This document shows positions 9,500 through 23,345 of a DNA stretch of 64,000 nucleotides, piece by piece. The DNA comes from Parastagonospora avenae f. sp. tritici 18332-5 (taxonomy: Eukaryota; Ascomycota; Dothideomycetes; Pleosporales; Phaeosphaeriaceae), in contig JAFJTR010000024.1 in assembly GCA_022559985.1 (NCBI GenBank), forward strand, positions 248,001-312,000. Reading direction: 5' to 3'. Each line of letters opens with the position of its first letter. Position 1 is the first letter of the stretch. A program made the position numbers and the translations under genes. Under the pieces are notes generated by a model. That model was not told where the DNA came from. It ran no database searches and saw nothing but the letters and a program-made list of their open reading frames with translations.

Positions 9500-12400
9500 A
9501 TGGACGACTCGATGATGGACGACTCGGTCTTCAGTGACGGTGCCAGCGACGATTTCGCGCCTCCAGCGAAGCCCGCGAAAGTCACCAAGGCCAAGGCCGC
9601 ACCAAAGAAAGCCGCTGCGCCAGCAAAGCCCCGAGGGCGACCAGCAGGCGCAACCGCGAAGCCAAAGTCGAAGGCAGCGCCGAAGAAGAAGGTGGTCAGC
9701 GATGATGAGAACTCAGACATTGATATGGCCGAGGACCCGCTGGACGATGACGAGTCACTCCTCCAGGACACTCCTCCAAAGCAGAAGAAGGCATCCGCCC
9801 CGAAGAAGAGCAGCGGCAAGCCACTGGCTGATATCGACAACGAGAGTTTTGATGCAGCAGCGGTGAAGAAGGCCTCAGGCGTTGCGAGCAGCAAATACCA
9901 GATGGTGAGTGATCTGCTATGAGCGAGGCTGTACCAATGCTAACAATCGCGTAGTTGACCCATTTGGAACATATCATGAAGCGACCAGACACATACATCG
10001 GCTCCGTCGAGCGACAGACGGACAAGATGTGGGTATACAACTCCACAACCGAGAGCATGGAATACCGTGACGTATCGTACGTGCCAGGTCTCTACAAGAT
10101 CTTTGACGAGATCCTTGTCAACGCCGCCGACAACAAGCAAAACGACAAGAACATGAGCGAGATCCGTGTCACAGTCGATCGCGAATCGGGAGAAGTATCC
10201 ATACTGAACGACGGCAAAGGTATACCTATCGAGGTGCATGCGGAGCACGGTATCTACGTACCTGAGATGATTTTCGGTCATCTGCTCACCTCCTCCAACT
10301 ATGACGACAACCAGCAAAAGGTTACCGGTGGTCGCAACGGTTATGGTGCAAAGCTTTGTAACGTCTTCAGTAAAGAGTTCACCGTCGAGACGGTCGACTC
10401 TAAGCAGAAGAAGAAGTACAGGCAGACATGGACCGAGAACATGAGCGTCATGGGCAAGGCCAAGATAACGGACTTCAAGTCAGGCGACGACTACACCAAA
10501 ATCTCCTGGAAGGCCGACTACAACAGGTTCGGCATGGACGGGATCGATGACGACTTCGAGGCACTGATCAAGCGCCGAACATACGACATGGCAGGAACCC
10601 TCAGAGGCATCAAGGTGTATCTCAACAAGGAGCGCGTCAAAGTAACGTCCTTTGCAAAGTACATGGAGATGTACACGAAAGCCATTGCACGCGAGCAGGG
10701 CAACAACGAAGATGACAAGCAAAAGGACGTCATCATCACGGACAAGCACGATCGCTGGGACATTGGTTTCGCTGTGTCAGATGGCTCCTTCAACCAAGTG
10801 TCCTTCGTCAACTCGATCGCAACAACATCCGGAGGAACCCACGTCAACTACATCTCTGATCAGATCGTCGAGAAGCTCATGGCGGTCATGAAGAAGAACA
10901 AAGCTGCCGTAAAGCTCAAGCCTGCACAGATCAAGAATCACATCTTCTTGTTCGTCAACTGTTCGATTGTCAACCCGGCATTCACATCGCAGACCAAGGA
11001 GCAACTAACGACCAAGGCAAGTCAGTTCGGCAGCAAGCCTGTCCTCACCGACAAGTTCTTGAAAGCCATTGAGAAGACCGAAGTCATCCAGAATATCATG
11101 CACTTCGCGCAGCAAACTGCAGACAAGATGTTGAAGAAGACGGACGGCAACAAGCGCAACCGTATCAACAACGCCAAGCTCACTGACGCCAACAAGGCTG
11201 GTACCAAGGACGGTCACCTCTGCACTCTCATCCTCACTGAGGGTGAGTCAGCCAGTGTTCTCGCGTTGGCTGGACGTGCTGTTGTCAACCAAGATCTGTT
11301 CGGTGTGTTTCCACTTCGTGGTAAACTGCTCAACGTTCGTGATGCGAGCGTCGATCAGATTCTGAAGAATCAAGAAATCCAGAACATCAAGAAGTTTATG
11401 GGTCTGCAGCACAAGAAAGACTACACTGTCGCAGATATGAAAGGATTGCGGTACGGCCATCTCATGATCATGACGGATCAGGATCACGACGGTAGTCATA
11501 TTAAGGGTCTTCTCATCAACTTCCTGCAATGCCAATTTCCTAGCTTGCTCAGGATTCCCGGCTTCCTCCTCGAATTTATCACACCTATCGTTAAGGTCTG
11601 GAAAGGCGATCCAAAGCACCCGCGAAGCCTCAAGAGCTTCTTCTCTATGCCCGAATACGAGGAGTGGAAGGAGCAGCACAAGCTGGAGAAAGGATGGGAC
11701 CACAAATACTTCAAGGGATTGGGTACTAGCGACATTCCCGACGCGCAAGTGTATTTCAAGGATCTTGACACCCACATGAAGCGCTTCCAGGTGATGCGCG
11801 CCGAAGAGGAGAAGCTCATCGAGTTGGCCTTCTCCAAGAAGAAGGCCGATGCGCGTAAAGAGTGGCTCGGCAACTTCGTACCTGGCAATCACTTGGATCT
11901 CACGACGCCTGAGATCTCGTACGACGACTTCGTCAACAAAGAGTTTATTCTCTTCTCCATTGCTGACAATCTGCGATCCATTCCCTCCGTCATGGATGGT
12001 CTCAAGCCTGGTCAACGAAAAGTCCTCTACACCTGTTTCCGACGCAACATCAAGAAGGACGTCAAGGTCGTTGAGTTGGCTGGTTCCGTTTCTGGATCTA
12101 CCGACTATGCTCACGGCGAAGCCTCCATGCAGGGCACTATTGTCGGCCTAGCCCAGAACTTTGTCGGTTCTAACAACATCAACTACTTGGAGCCAAGCGG
12201 TAACTTCGGCTCTCGTCTGAGAGGTGGTGCCGATGCTGCCAGCGCCAGGTACATTTACACGCGCCTCTCTCCGTTTGCGCGTAGGCTGTTCCACGCTCAC
12301 GACGATGCACTTCTCAAGTATGGGGAGTCCGATGGCCACAAGATCGAGCCTGAGATGTTCATACCTGTGCTTCCCACAATCCTCGTCAACGGATCCAGTG

Positions 12401-14664
12401 GTATCGGTACCGGTTGGAGTTCTGAAATCCCCAACTTCAATCCCATGGACATTATCGAGAACATCAGGATCCGCCTACAGGATGGCGCATCAAAAGAGGA
12501 CATGAAGCCAATGACTCCGTGGTACAAGGGCTTCACTGGCACTACCGAGACTCTCGCAGCCGACCGCTTCCAGTTCACAGGTACCATCCGTCAGACTGGT
12601 GAGAATGAGCTCGAAGTCACTGAACTTCCGGTGCGCTACTGGACTCAGGACTTCAAGGAGAAGCTCGAAGACATCATCAAGGCTGAGAAGACACCGGCTT
12701 TCATCAAGGACTATATAGACTACAACACGCCAGACCGCGTTCACTTCATCATCAAGATGGAAGACAAGCACATGTTGAACGCGGTACAAAAGGGTCTAGA
12801 AGAGACTTTCAAGTTGTACTCCAAGCAGTCAACTTCGAATCTGGTGGCTTTCGACGCGCAAGGCCGGATTCACAAGTACGCCTCGGTGCTCGATATTATG
12901 GAAGAGTTCTACCATGTGCGACTCCGTTACTACGAGAAGCGCAAGCAGCATCAGTTGGAAGTTATGGAGAAGGAGCTGTCCAGAATGAACAACCAAGCTC
13001 GCTTCATTCAGATGATCATTGAAGGCAAGCTTGTTGTCTCCAAGAAGAAGAAGGCGGTCCTTGTCGCCGAGCTGCGGAAGCTCAACTTTACGCCATTCTC
13101 GAAGACCGAAGATGCCAAGAAGGCCGGCGAGACAGAAGATGTTCAGGAAGAAGACGAGGACGAGGAAACTGAACTGGAAATCAGCGCTAGTGATTACGAC
13201 TATCTTCTGGGCATGGCCATTTGGTCCTTGACCCAAGAGCGTGTCGAGAAGCTCCGCAAGCAGATCGGGGACAAGGAGGAGGAGGTCGACACTCTCATCA
13301 AGCTCTCGCCCAAGGATATCTGGAATGTGGACTTGGACGCCTTCGTCGATGAGTGGAACCTTCAGCTCGAGGAAGACGTGAAGCGCAAGAAGAAGATTGC
13401 TGGTATCACACGTCGTGCTTCCAAGAAGCTCGGCATTGATGGTGCCAAGGGCAAGAAGAAGAAGAGAAAGGCAGGTGATACGGACTCAGATGATGACTCT
13501 GGATCGGACTTTGGCCCGGCTAAGAAGAAGGCAAAGCCGAAGAAAGAGGGTCTGCTGAGTTACCTGCGACAGGAAGAGCCTGTGAAGAAACCAAATGCGG
13601 CGGCAGCGCTAAAGAGCAGCACAGCGTTTGGCTCAACAACTGCACCGAAGCAAGGTACTCTGCTGACGCATCTTGTCAAGAAGGAGAGCACACCGCAGGT
13701 TGATGGAGCATCAGACGACCCGCCTGCCGAAGAGGAAGACGCGCCAGCCACCAAGCGTGCCCGCCCTGCTCCCGCAAAGGTCACCAAGAAGGCACCTGTT
13801 GTTGTCTCCGATGATGACTCGGATGTCTTTGCTGCGGTCGCTAAAGAGATCGAGAAGAAGAAGCCTGTTGCGGCTGCTCGCGGTGGTCGCGCTGCGGCCA
13901 AACGGGTACCAAAATACAACATCGACAACAGTGACAGCGACTCTGACGATGGAGATCTGCTTGGCGATGTTAGCACCATGGTCAAGACTATTGGTGCGGC
14001 TGGCAGTAATGGCGTCCCGTTATTCAAGGCAACAAATGCGGCACGTCCCGTTAGCAACGGAAGTGCTCGTCCAGCCAGCGCTGCTGGAGGTGCGAAGGCC
14101 GCGAAAAGGAATAGCCCTATCGAGATCGACGACGACACCACCAATTACGAAGGGTTGGTGCCGCAGCCTAGCCCCAAGCGGCCAGCTCCTCGCAACGTCC
14201 ACGACACCATCATGAGCTCGGATGACGACTCTGATGTCGTGATCAAGAAGCCCGCTCCTAAGCTGACTGCTAAACCCAAGCTCGCCGCCACCAAGGCCGC
14301 TGCGAAGCCCAAGGCCTCTTCCACTCTTGTCGCGAAGAAGAACACTGCCCTGAGCCCTGCCGCGAAGGCTTATGCCGCCAAGCTAGCGAAGACGTCTGGT
14401 GCACTGTCTAAGCCGGCTGCCAAGGCGAAGAAGCCTGTCGCCGTTGAATCGGACGACGACATGGAAGATGCGGATGCGATCGCGAACGACCTCCTGTCCG
14501 ACGAAGACGAGGACGAGCCGACGCCAAAGCCAGCTGCACGCGCTCCAGCCGCTCGACCTGGCCGCCGCGCTGCTGCCGCGCCTGCAAAGTACGTCGTCAG
14601 CGACGATGAGATGGACTCGGATGAGGCGAGCGAGCCTAGCTTTGAGGATGATGAGAGCGATTAG
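9500..14664 (+). CDS. TOP2: DNA topoisomerase II (type IIA), 1704 aa
   Basis: ATP-dependent nuclear enzyme that passes one DNA duplex through another, needed for chromosome segregation and relief of supercoils. Two exons: 9500-9904 and 9955-14664 (50-bp intron, GTGAGT..TAG, branch GCTAAC). Order of domains: a 135-residue acidic/Ala-Lys-rich N-terminal extension, GHKL ATPase (NDGKGIPIEVH; GGRNGYGAKLCNVFS), transducer, TOPRIM with EGES at residues 564-567 and the metal triad Asp643/645/647 in DQDHDG, the winged-helix cleavage domain with catalytic Tyr901 in SARYIYT, coiled-coil C-gate, and a disordered C-terminal domain from about residue 1290 rich in Lys/Ala and acidic SDDDSD motifs that look like casein kinase 2 sites and nuclear localisation signals. 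The length is somewhat above yeast Top2 (about 1430) because of both tails. All key catalytic residues are intact. Confidence 0.97.
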
Positions 14665-17600
14665 GGGAATCGCCATTGAAGAGTGGAATAGCTGAGGGTC
14701 CGCATGGAGGGTGTTTGATACCCAATGGCTGGCGCAGAGGGCGTTTTCGGATGTCTTGACGGAAATTGGTTTTTTAATTTCCCAATCCAATATTGACTAG
14801 GACCTATGGTCCGCGGTGGTGCATTGGCGTCGCTTTTGGTTACATCGAATCATATTGTATATTACATCGAATCATGATTGTTTCCATTTGGCTCTATTCG
14901 CTTGAGGCTGCATGACTTGTGAGCACAAACACGTCGGTCTAAATGTGTACTGACAAGTTCACGTCCATCCTTTTTAAACATGTTGATTGTATGCGCTTAT
15001 AGTAAGATAGGGAGGCATGTATGAGACGATGACTCCGACCTATCAAAGACAGGTGTTGTGTTGCTTTCGTGTACTGACAGTGCCCCTCTAGCATTCAGCT
15101 CGGCGATAGTCTTTAGTAGCAGGGATTATTATTAACTTGTGGATTTTTGGGGGGAAGAGGATCGTGATAGCAGGCTAATAAATGTGTCCTAGATTCAATG
15201 TATGAGGTCGATTGGAAAGGAGCTTCTAACAAGCTTGCTATAATGCGGAATTTCGACGATGAGGTCACTGATTATGAGGATGCGCGCGAATGGAGGATGA
15301 TTTGTTGAACTCAGACGGATGCTGTGAATAACTTCGTGGACACACTGTGTCGCGATTTGAATTAACATATAGCAAGAGAGTGAGTAATGTGTATTATACG
15401 AATGTTGAGCGCTAAGGAATAGATGTGCTTGATTGTACTCACAGAGCAATGTGTGGTAGTAAGGTGTATGACGAGAATTTGCATAGCTTGTGGTCATTGC
15501 CCTGCAAACATGAACTGCATTTATTTCTACGTGCTGAATATCCAATCTTTAGAATTTCGATGGGCGCGAATGTCAATTCAGTGATACGTGTGGGTGGTTC
15601 AACGTGCACCGTGTTGGTGGACATGGCTAATTTTGCCGAGAGGACTCCGTACTCAAATCATTGCATTGCCACAGAACGAATAGAAATAGTGTACCACAAG
15701 TTTTCTTTCGCTACTTCCGTACTGCGTATGGCTCGTATACCGAGCGAAAGAATCGAACCCACTATGGATGCATCCGCTATCCAAGTTTCTGGTTCACGGC
15801 AAGGGAAAGGCGTCTCGCATTCCCCGCCCTAGCTCCCTCTGCGCATTATCAAGCCTCCAATAAGCGCATGTAGATAGCAGTAGGCATCCTGGTAACCACG
15901 TTCACCGGAAAATTTATGGCACTGACGAATAGACCACGGGAGACGGGAAGGCTCACGGGCTAGTGGGTTTGTGTGATGGAACCAGTGGAGATGAGAGCAG
16001 TTGGTGCATCGCTACGGAGGAAGACGCCAACTGATTTCCGTGCGACCTTGGTGTGCTGGCGAGTAGACGCCGGCCATGGGAGATGCAGATGTTCGACGTG
16101 ATCTGAATTGGAAATGTGGCCTAATTGAGCCTGTTGCATCAAGGTCGGCGACCTTCCAGAGCGTTAAGATGGGTAATTATGGCCAGATAGTGAGGCTTGC
16201 GAACTTGCATTGCCTGTTTCGTACTTTTTGGGGGAATGTTGCATGGGCCGTTGTACAGTGCGACCTGTCAACTGTCAGTGATATGCTGTGGCCGTCCTGG
16301 TACGCGTGGCCCTTTTATGCATATGATCAAGTGTTCTGTTGAAAAGACCAAGGTAGCATCCGAATATTGTCTAGTGGTGACTTAACTTTTCCAGCAGTGA
16401 CTGCCTGATGGGTCCCGTGACAGTACGATCAATCGTACGCGAGCCAGGCTCGCGGCGCTGAGCCGACCATGGCGTTTCGTTAGCATCCCGTCCTCAATCG
16501 GAATTGAGATTGCGTAACATAGCTTATGATAGAGTTGGCGGCCGAGGAAATGAATGATATAAGCTTGCAAGATTAGGATGGTCCTGCAAAGCTACGGTTG
16601 TACAAGTGACCTTGAGATGAGAAAAGGAAGCGGGGTTGCTTTTCATGTGGTACCGCCCCAGAAACTTTCCGTACTTTTGCTTCGATAAGAGTGCACCAAA
16701 GTCGAGTCGAGTATTACAAAAGTTCATTACGGCTGCCCAATACTACAATCGCTTGAGAGCACTCCTTTGAGTTGGGGCGACACATTACTTACATATTCCC
16801 TGGCTCGTCACACGGCACCAAGAGCGCCACAAAGCTTATTCGCATCACGGCATGTGCCTGTCAGAACCTACTACGGACGTGTATTACGTCTAATCTCGAA
16901 TACTGCGTGACCTATCATGGCTCTACAGGGTATCATGTCTCGCGTGCGTCGTCATCTGTGTTGCCAGTTCGCAGTGGTTTCTAAGTCCAGAGGGCGAGTA
17001 TTACCTTTACACGGCAAACAAGCAAGGGTATCCTTGGTCGTGTCCGCTGTCAATGTCGAGTAGAAGCAGGCCCATACGTCGTACCCGCCAGAAGCGAGGG
17101 CAAGTGATGGGCTTCTTGGAGCACAAAAGAAGTGGGCGGTGCGAAAGGTCCTCCCGCCTCGTCCTCTTGATCGGGCTGCAATAATGCGTCGCCAACGTGT
17201 TACCCGCCCAGCACGATACAACGAGATTTTGACAAGCTAGTTATACAGGATGTCGATAACCTAGCGTCGGTACTGGACACACATCTCGGAGATCTTTCCG
17301 AAATCGTCGTGAGAGAAGATAGATGAGAGGCCGTGAGATAGTGTCTGGTCACTACTTGACATGCTGTGGAAGACTCAATGCGGAACGGTTGATACTTGTG
17401 AAAAGTGTAAGCGAGATGTATTGGCATATCATACAGCCTTTTCGGCCGATCGGCTACTGCCACGTAGCACAAGAAGAATGACTTAAGATAGCGATGTCAC
17501 CAGTATTGCGTGCTCGGATTCGGTTTCTGTAATTAACTGCAATGACAGGGCCGTGATCGGGGAGGTCATGGTTTTGTGTCTCGATCATATATATAAATAG

Positions 17601-20600
17601 ACAGACGAATAATATGGCCTATTGTGCTTGAGCTTGAAATTGGTGTTGTCAGTTTGATGACTACGATCAATAGTCGGGGCATACATGGCAAAGTTTTCCT
17701 TCTTGCCCTTAGCTCAGAAATCGCTGTAAGTGTATCAGAAATAAGGCTACACCCCAGAGGAAACTGTAATCATTTGCGATGCAACTCGTACACCTCTCAT
17801 TTTGGTTCAATGAAGGTAGTAGCACTTGCGTACCGCCGTATCTTCCTTGTGCAAGTTCGAAGCAACAACAATCCACATACGTGATCTCCAAACACGATAG
17901 TAACACGCCGAAGCGCACATGCACGTTGAAGTCCGGGGCACACCGAAACAGGAAGCGCTCCGGTTTCCATCACCCTTCACAGAAACTCGCGTCTTTGATA
18001 CAAGTGAACCCAGGTCTGACAGCTCCCAGTGTACTATGGGCGGTGCATAGTCTGAGGTGGGTGGAACTTTCTGTTGCCCTAGGTCCTTCAAGGGTATGGT
18101 CGGAGCCACGTCAAGGCGCGGCATCATGACGCGAAAGTTCCGCTCACCTACTGTTCGACCTTTCTTTTTCTGTTCTCAAGATAAGGAGAACAGCTGCGCT
18201 TGAGAGCACACATATCTAGGGCTGATGAGTGTTTCAAATCGTATTTCAGCGCTCTTCGTGGCGTGAGCTACGTGGGTGGACGTGCAGTGCAGGGTCTTTG
18301 GACGAGTGGTGTCTGCACAAAATTCGCTGGTCGCATCTACAGGCGAATCTGTCAGACCGGTTCCCTGGGACAGTGTAACATTGCGGAAGCGGGCCGGCTC
18401 TTGACCGCACTGTCAATTTCATAACACGGTGTAGACAGTGCTCACTGGAGGCGTTGTACGCATGGCCTGCAATCTCAGAGCTTCAGAATTGGATCGACCA
18501 ATCAATTATCATGCCAAACGGTGGACTCAGAAAAGCCATGTTCCCTGACCGGACGGCGGTGCTGTGTTGGTCGAATCTCCCACCGCCGGGAGCGTGCAGT
18601 GACAGCGAGCGACAAGGTATGCACCAAGGAACGCCGCATGGTGGGAGGCTTCGGCACGCCAGGTTCTCAGTTCTAGGGGCCTGGAAATGCAGGGCTATCG
18701 AGCCGTCCGCAAAAGATCACGGGTCACGACAGCTGATGGCGAGGCTTGGCCTTGGCCGCCTTTGGGCGGTCTGTACTGAGACACTTGCAGCACATTGCCT
18801 ATAGACACAGCCTGCAAGTATTCAGCACGAATCAGAATGTAGAGCTAGGAGAGAGGCCTTTGTAGAAAGGAGCGATGAGTGAGTGAGTGAGTGAGACAAA
18901 TGCTCGTCCCCAAACTTGAGTTGAGAGCAAGTCCAGAGGCTCATTTAGAACACGCCCTGTTTCAGAGTCGTTGAGTCTAACTTTGGCAAGTAGATTATTC
19001 CCGGTTACTCTCTGCTGCAATCACATAGCTGTGGGCGTGGTCAGGATTACGAGCACATCGGCTGCAGAATGGCGTCTCTCGAGTATCGTTAGCGAGAACA
19101 AGGCTGGTATCACACACACACCGACATTGTCTCGTCCAACTGAGTACTTTGAGCTTAAAACCGTGCTGGTTGCCGTATTTCCTTTCAAATAATGAACTGG
19201 AACCACGTTTGCGAGTTGGATGACCGTGAGGGACGTGCGCGTTGTGTTGCGCGGGAAGCTGCAGGTAAACGAAAGCCGATTCGTTCTTTCAAGCCCTGTT
19301 GACGGAGCCGTTGACAGATCTACCGGGTAACTCCTGGAGTGGTGCTGCAGTCGGAGGTGGGCCAAAAAATGCCTGGCCATTGGTGGCTGCGCATGGGTTA
19401 GTCGAGATGATCGGCGGGAGTATTTTGCTAAAGTCAAACGACTCTCCTCACACCCAGACGAAGAAACAAATTTCGGTCCTCTCATCTTAGTCTAGCATAA
19501 GCTATGAGCACATGGCGAGCTCTCTTCGACCCAGTCCAGAGATGTGTGCCAAGCAAACGCCCAAAAGACTGGCACGTCCCGTCAGGACTGTGCATTTGAC
19601 CAACCTCACGATGATTGGGTTTGTTTTGGATGATCGTATCTATCGAACAGGACAAAGCGCGTACCGGATCATAACCGGTATGTATGCAGGGTTTTGGCAT
19701 GGAAGAGTGTTTGATGCCGTGCGACGCCACCTCGATTCAATCTTCCCAGCATCGTGCGCCCTGATCCTAGCATATTCTTTCAGTGATATTTGCTTGGTCC
19801 AATAACCACATTTGTCGCGTCGCTACCCATCAAGCCATCTGGTTGTCTGCTGAAACGCAGTATGCGCACTGCACACCGGACGTCGTCTGCAAGGCGCTTG
19901 GACAATTCTAGCAACACAAGTGGGCGTAGTAGGCGTAGTAGCTGGCGGGCCGCGGAGGGTATGGGAAATGACCTATTAAAAGCCCTCCGATACAGCACAA
20001 GTGTCCTGGTCGGTATTCAGTGTACCCCATCTCATATCTCCAATAATTTTGTCCGCTATTCACCTCGTGCAGACCAGAGCTGGATCCGAATCCGATCATC
20101 TTCCATACCTTGACATTCTCGTAAGTATACAACATCTAGTCCATCTCTATCACGAAAGCTGCTGACTTGTCCCGACCCCACAGCTAAGTTGACTGATCGA
20201 GCTGTGCTCTTGCGGCAGCCGAGCAGGACTTTCCGTTGGACACTACACGAGGGCATTCAATCGGCACGGGACCGAGTGGTTTGTCTGACGACGCTGCTTC
20301 CACGTTAGGCCAGCACCAGCGTGGTAACCACGTCTCAACACTGCCATTTTTTGATACTCATCAGTCCTCCTACTTGCGCGAACTCATCCCAAAGCCGTAC
20401 GTCTTCAAAATCTGAATACTTTCGTCGCATGGTCTGACGGATTGTACAGAACATCGTCCTTGATTGTGTGGCTCCTGGTGGTCCATCGTGGCGGACTCTC
20501 GTTTAGGTTGATCGGTCGTCCTCGTGAGCACTTCGCAAACGCACTGTCTGTCAGCCTCTTCTATCGGTCCACTCCCACCAGGCCTCTTCCACCTTAAAGC

Positions 20601-20730
20601 GCGCCTTAGTTCCACAGCAGCTTAGCCTTCATTGCTGATCTGGACCTCGCCCTTTCAAGTCCAGCATCCTTGACAAGCTCCGATACACATCGCCTGACCC
20701 TGACCGACGTAAGCCAGGCCTACTCCAGCT
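14665..20730. other. 6-kb gene-poor region between TOP2 and the APSES gene
   Basis: No convincing gene. Open frames here are short (under about 140 codons), lie on both strands, often lack an ATG, and resemble no family I know. I saw no transposase or reverse transcriptase motifs, terminal inverted repeats or strong AT bias of the sort left by heavy repeat-induced mutation. A short (GAGT)n run lies at about 18876-18895. The last few hundred bases (20100-20730) are the upstream region of the APSES factor. Long non-coding RNAs or very diverged effector genes cannot be excluded. Confidence 0.5.
18876..18895. repeat. (GAGT)n microsatellite
   Basis: About five tandem copies of GAGT (or TGAG) inside the gene-poor region. 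No neighbouring gene is affected. Confidence 0.7.
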
Positions 20731-22302
20731 ATGGACGTCTCAGCACTTCTCAACCCCTCGTGCGACGAGCAACGCAGCTATCGTGGTTGCAAATCCTCGC
20801 CACATGCAGCTGTGCCAAAACCAGAGCCACAGACCGTTATCCCGAAGCGACAAAAGATAGCCAAAGATGCTCCGATCTTTTCCGAAGGCAACCAGACTAT
20901 TGGACATGTCAACTATCCTCCATATGAAGGTGATGGTGATCACAACCTACGCGCCGAGCATGAGCGTTTCCAAGTTTTTCCTCTCGGTGAGATTCGGAGG
21001 AAGGGCGTCCGACACATCCCATACAACAGTGACAAGAAAGACTTCCTCGACAAGACGGGCCGTGATGCATTCGAGAGTAAGTCGACAGTCCAGACTACAA
21101 GAGGCAAGAACTGACCGGCCGACAGTGTTTCAGTACACCTTCAAGGTACCTGGTGAAGAGAAGGAGTACGTGGTGGTCTGGGATTACAACGTTGGCTTGG
21201 TTCGCATGACGCCCTTCTTCAAGTCATGCAAGTACACAAAGGTTAGCATCGCCCTCATAGACAGGAAGACATTGCTGACAGTCACAGACCGTGCCAGCTA
21301 AGGCTATGAACCAGAACCCTGGGCTGAAGGATGTCAGCTACAGCATCACAGGTGGTGCGCTGGTGTGTCAAGGTCAGTGAACACTTGCTTTACGCTGCAT
21401 GAGTAGAATCAGCTTGCTGAACTTTCTCAGGATATTGGATGCCGTATGATGCTGCCAAAGCGATAGCTGCGACATTCTGCTATGACATCCGATTTGCATT
21501 GACACCGGTCTTTGGAGAAGACTTCCCCTCCCAGTGCTTGTCGCGAAAACAAACTGGCTTTTCGAAATTCGTTATCGATCCAGCAATCGTGCGGAAGTGC
21601 ATAGCGGAGACGGATCGCTTTCGGAGAGAGGGTACATCATACCGCCTTGTGGGCTCTACCTCTACGTCACCGACCACACCAACACAGATGAACTTTGATT
21701 CCACGTCTTGGAAGCCCAAAACCTTGAAGCAGCGACGCACGCGGCCAGCTGATATTGAGAGCGGGTACGGTACTGACACCTCGAAGGGCGACAACTATGC
21801 ATTCTCTCCACACAAATCGCCTGGGTGGACACATTTGAACACGGTCTCTCCGTACAGGTCGCCTCAGTGGACACACTTGAACGGGCAGCTGTCTCCAAAC
21901 TCCCTCTCCCCCAACATATCGCCACGTAGCCACTGGACAGCGTTGAACAGGTCGCCATCACCACCGACACCAAGTGTCAACTCCGCGGCGTTTGGCTCTT
22001 CTACCGCATGGCAGGGCTCTCCTCTTTTACAGATGCCGACTCCCACACCAGAAGACCAGTACGACGAGCAGATACGAACCAAGCGGACCCACTCTAAGGT
22101 CGCCTTGAGTGAAAACGTCAGTGACGAGACGCCAGTTCGCCCTCAGACATCTGGCGCAGTGAACAGCGACCACAGACCCGTCGACGGCATTCGCGAGATT
22201 GTCCCTTCAAAGGGCGACACAGAGTTGGCAGAACTGTTGTTGTCGCTTGGCGATGGTGGAAGGATGTTGTTGCCGCCAACGAAGCGGACGCGTCATGGCT
22301 AG
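20731..22302 (+). CDS. XBP1: Xbp1-like APSES-domain transcription factor, 472 aa
   Basis: Four exons: 20731-21076, 21126-21241, 21288-21372, 21431-22302 (introns 49, 46 and 58 bp). The APSES/KilA-N type DNA-binding domain spans about residues 70-210: RFQVFPLGEI, the core WDYNVGLVRMTPFFKSCKYTK, then KAMNQNPGLKDVSYSITGGAL and GYWMPYDAAKAIAATFCYDI. This arrangement, with the domain close to the N-terminus and no ankyrin repeats, resembles the Xbp1 branch rather than StuA, Swi4 or Swi6/Mbp1. The C-terminal half is Ser/Pro-rich with repeated SPxWTHLN-like units (KSPGWTHLN, RSPQWTHLN, RSHWTALN), probably regulatory. Xbp1 in yeast is a repressor acting under stress and starvation; that role here is inference. 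Acceptor choice at exon 3 (21287, or 21281 giving two extra residues) is the main uncertainty. Convergent with the glutathione transferase gene. Confidence 0.88.
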
Positions 22303-22570
22303 ACGATGTAAGGGTCCCTCGTCACAAAGTCAGGCAATCGGTGGAGCCTTCCTCTCGTCCAGCACGACGTCTCGCAGTTCTTCTAGCGCGCATACCCGGT
22401 TTCTCTCTTGCATCTGGCTCGGCTTGGTTTTGGGTCCCCAATCTAGTTTCCTGGCGTTCAGGATTTCTTTTACTTATCCTTTCTTCACGATCATAATTAT
22501 CATATCACATCACGACGCAATTACTCAAAAGTATTAGATAGAAAAAAATCGTCTTGATAACTCTGTCTTC

Positions 22571-23345
22571 CTACTTTGCCTGTGCCTTCATCTTCTCGAT
22601 CCTCTTCTTCGTCGCCTCCATCGTGGCCTGCTCATCCCAGATAAACGTCACACTGTCCAACTTGCAAACCTCACGCGCCCACTTGGAGAAATTCGGCAAC
22701 TTGTCAAACCCATCTGCAACAGCCTGCGGCAACAACCCATGCTTTGTCATCGCATACGCGCGCAGAATAAACGGCGCGGTCATGGCCTCCGCGAGCGTGA
22801 CTTGCTTGCTACCGCCAAAAAACGGCGCAGCGTCGACGAGCAAGGGCTCCACCTCTTTGCCTACGACGTCGACGAAGGCCTGCACGAGCGTGTCTTTCTC
22901 TGCGCCCTCGGCTTTGAGGATCTGGAACCAGTAGCTACCGGCCTTGGAGGACCAAGTGTCGGCGAAGAAGTTGATGCGGGCGCGGGTTAGTGCGTCTTTG
23001 GGGTTGCCCGCGGCGGGGAAGAGGTGCGATGGGTATGCATCTGCAAAGAAGGTTGCGACGATGCCAGACTCGGTGATGATTTCGCCGTTGAAGTCGATGG
23101 CGGGGACGAGGCCGCGCTGTGGGGGCCATGTTGGCTCATGTGACTTTGCGACTGGGCTGGTTCTTAATGCGACTTACTGGGTTGATCTTCAAGTACCAGT
23201 CTTCCCTTGGCTTGTCCAAGTCAATGATCACTTCTTTGTATTCCAATCCCAGCTCCTTCAACACGATATGTGCACGGTGTGCATATGGGCATTTGTGGTT
23301 CGTGTATAGTGTGATTTTGGGTGCGCTTCCGTTAACTTGAGCCAT
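22571..23345 (-). CDS. Glutathione S-transferase, cysteine-type (omega-like), 237 aa
   Basis: Two exons: 23345-23178 and 23116-22571, 61-bp intron (GTAAGT..CAG), phase 0. The N-terminal thioredoxin-like domain has Cys19 in HKCPYAHRAHIVLKELGL, the redox-active cysteine position of omega-type and related transferases instead of the Tyr/Ser of classical GSTs. Next come the cis-proline segment RGLVPAIDF and the glutathione-binding ITESGIVATFF. The all-helical C-terminal domain holds LAEAMTAPFILRAYAM. Such enzymes reduce or deglutathionylate small molecules and proteins in the cytosol; the true substrate is unknown. The tail is Lys-rich (KKRIEKMKAQAK). Two identical-looking CGG-N6-CCG sites upstream (23574-23612) suggest regulation by a Zn2Cys6 factor. 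Confidence 0.9.

Noticed and set aside
15741..15830. Possible tRNA on the minus strand because of GGGTTCGATTC
   Set aside because: The flanking bases do not form a T stem, and no acceptor or anticodon stem could be built.
14665..20730. Transposable element remnant in the long gap
   Set aside because: No terminal repeats, target-site duplications, reverse transcriptase or transposase motifs could be seen by eye; left as unexplained rather than called.
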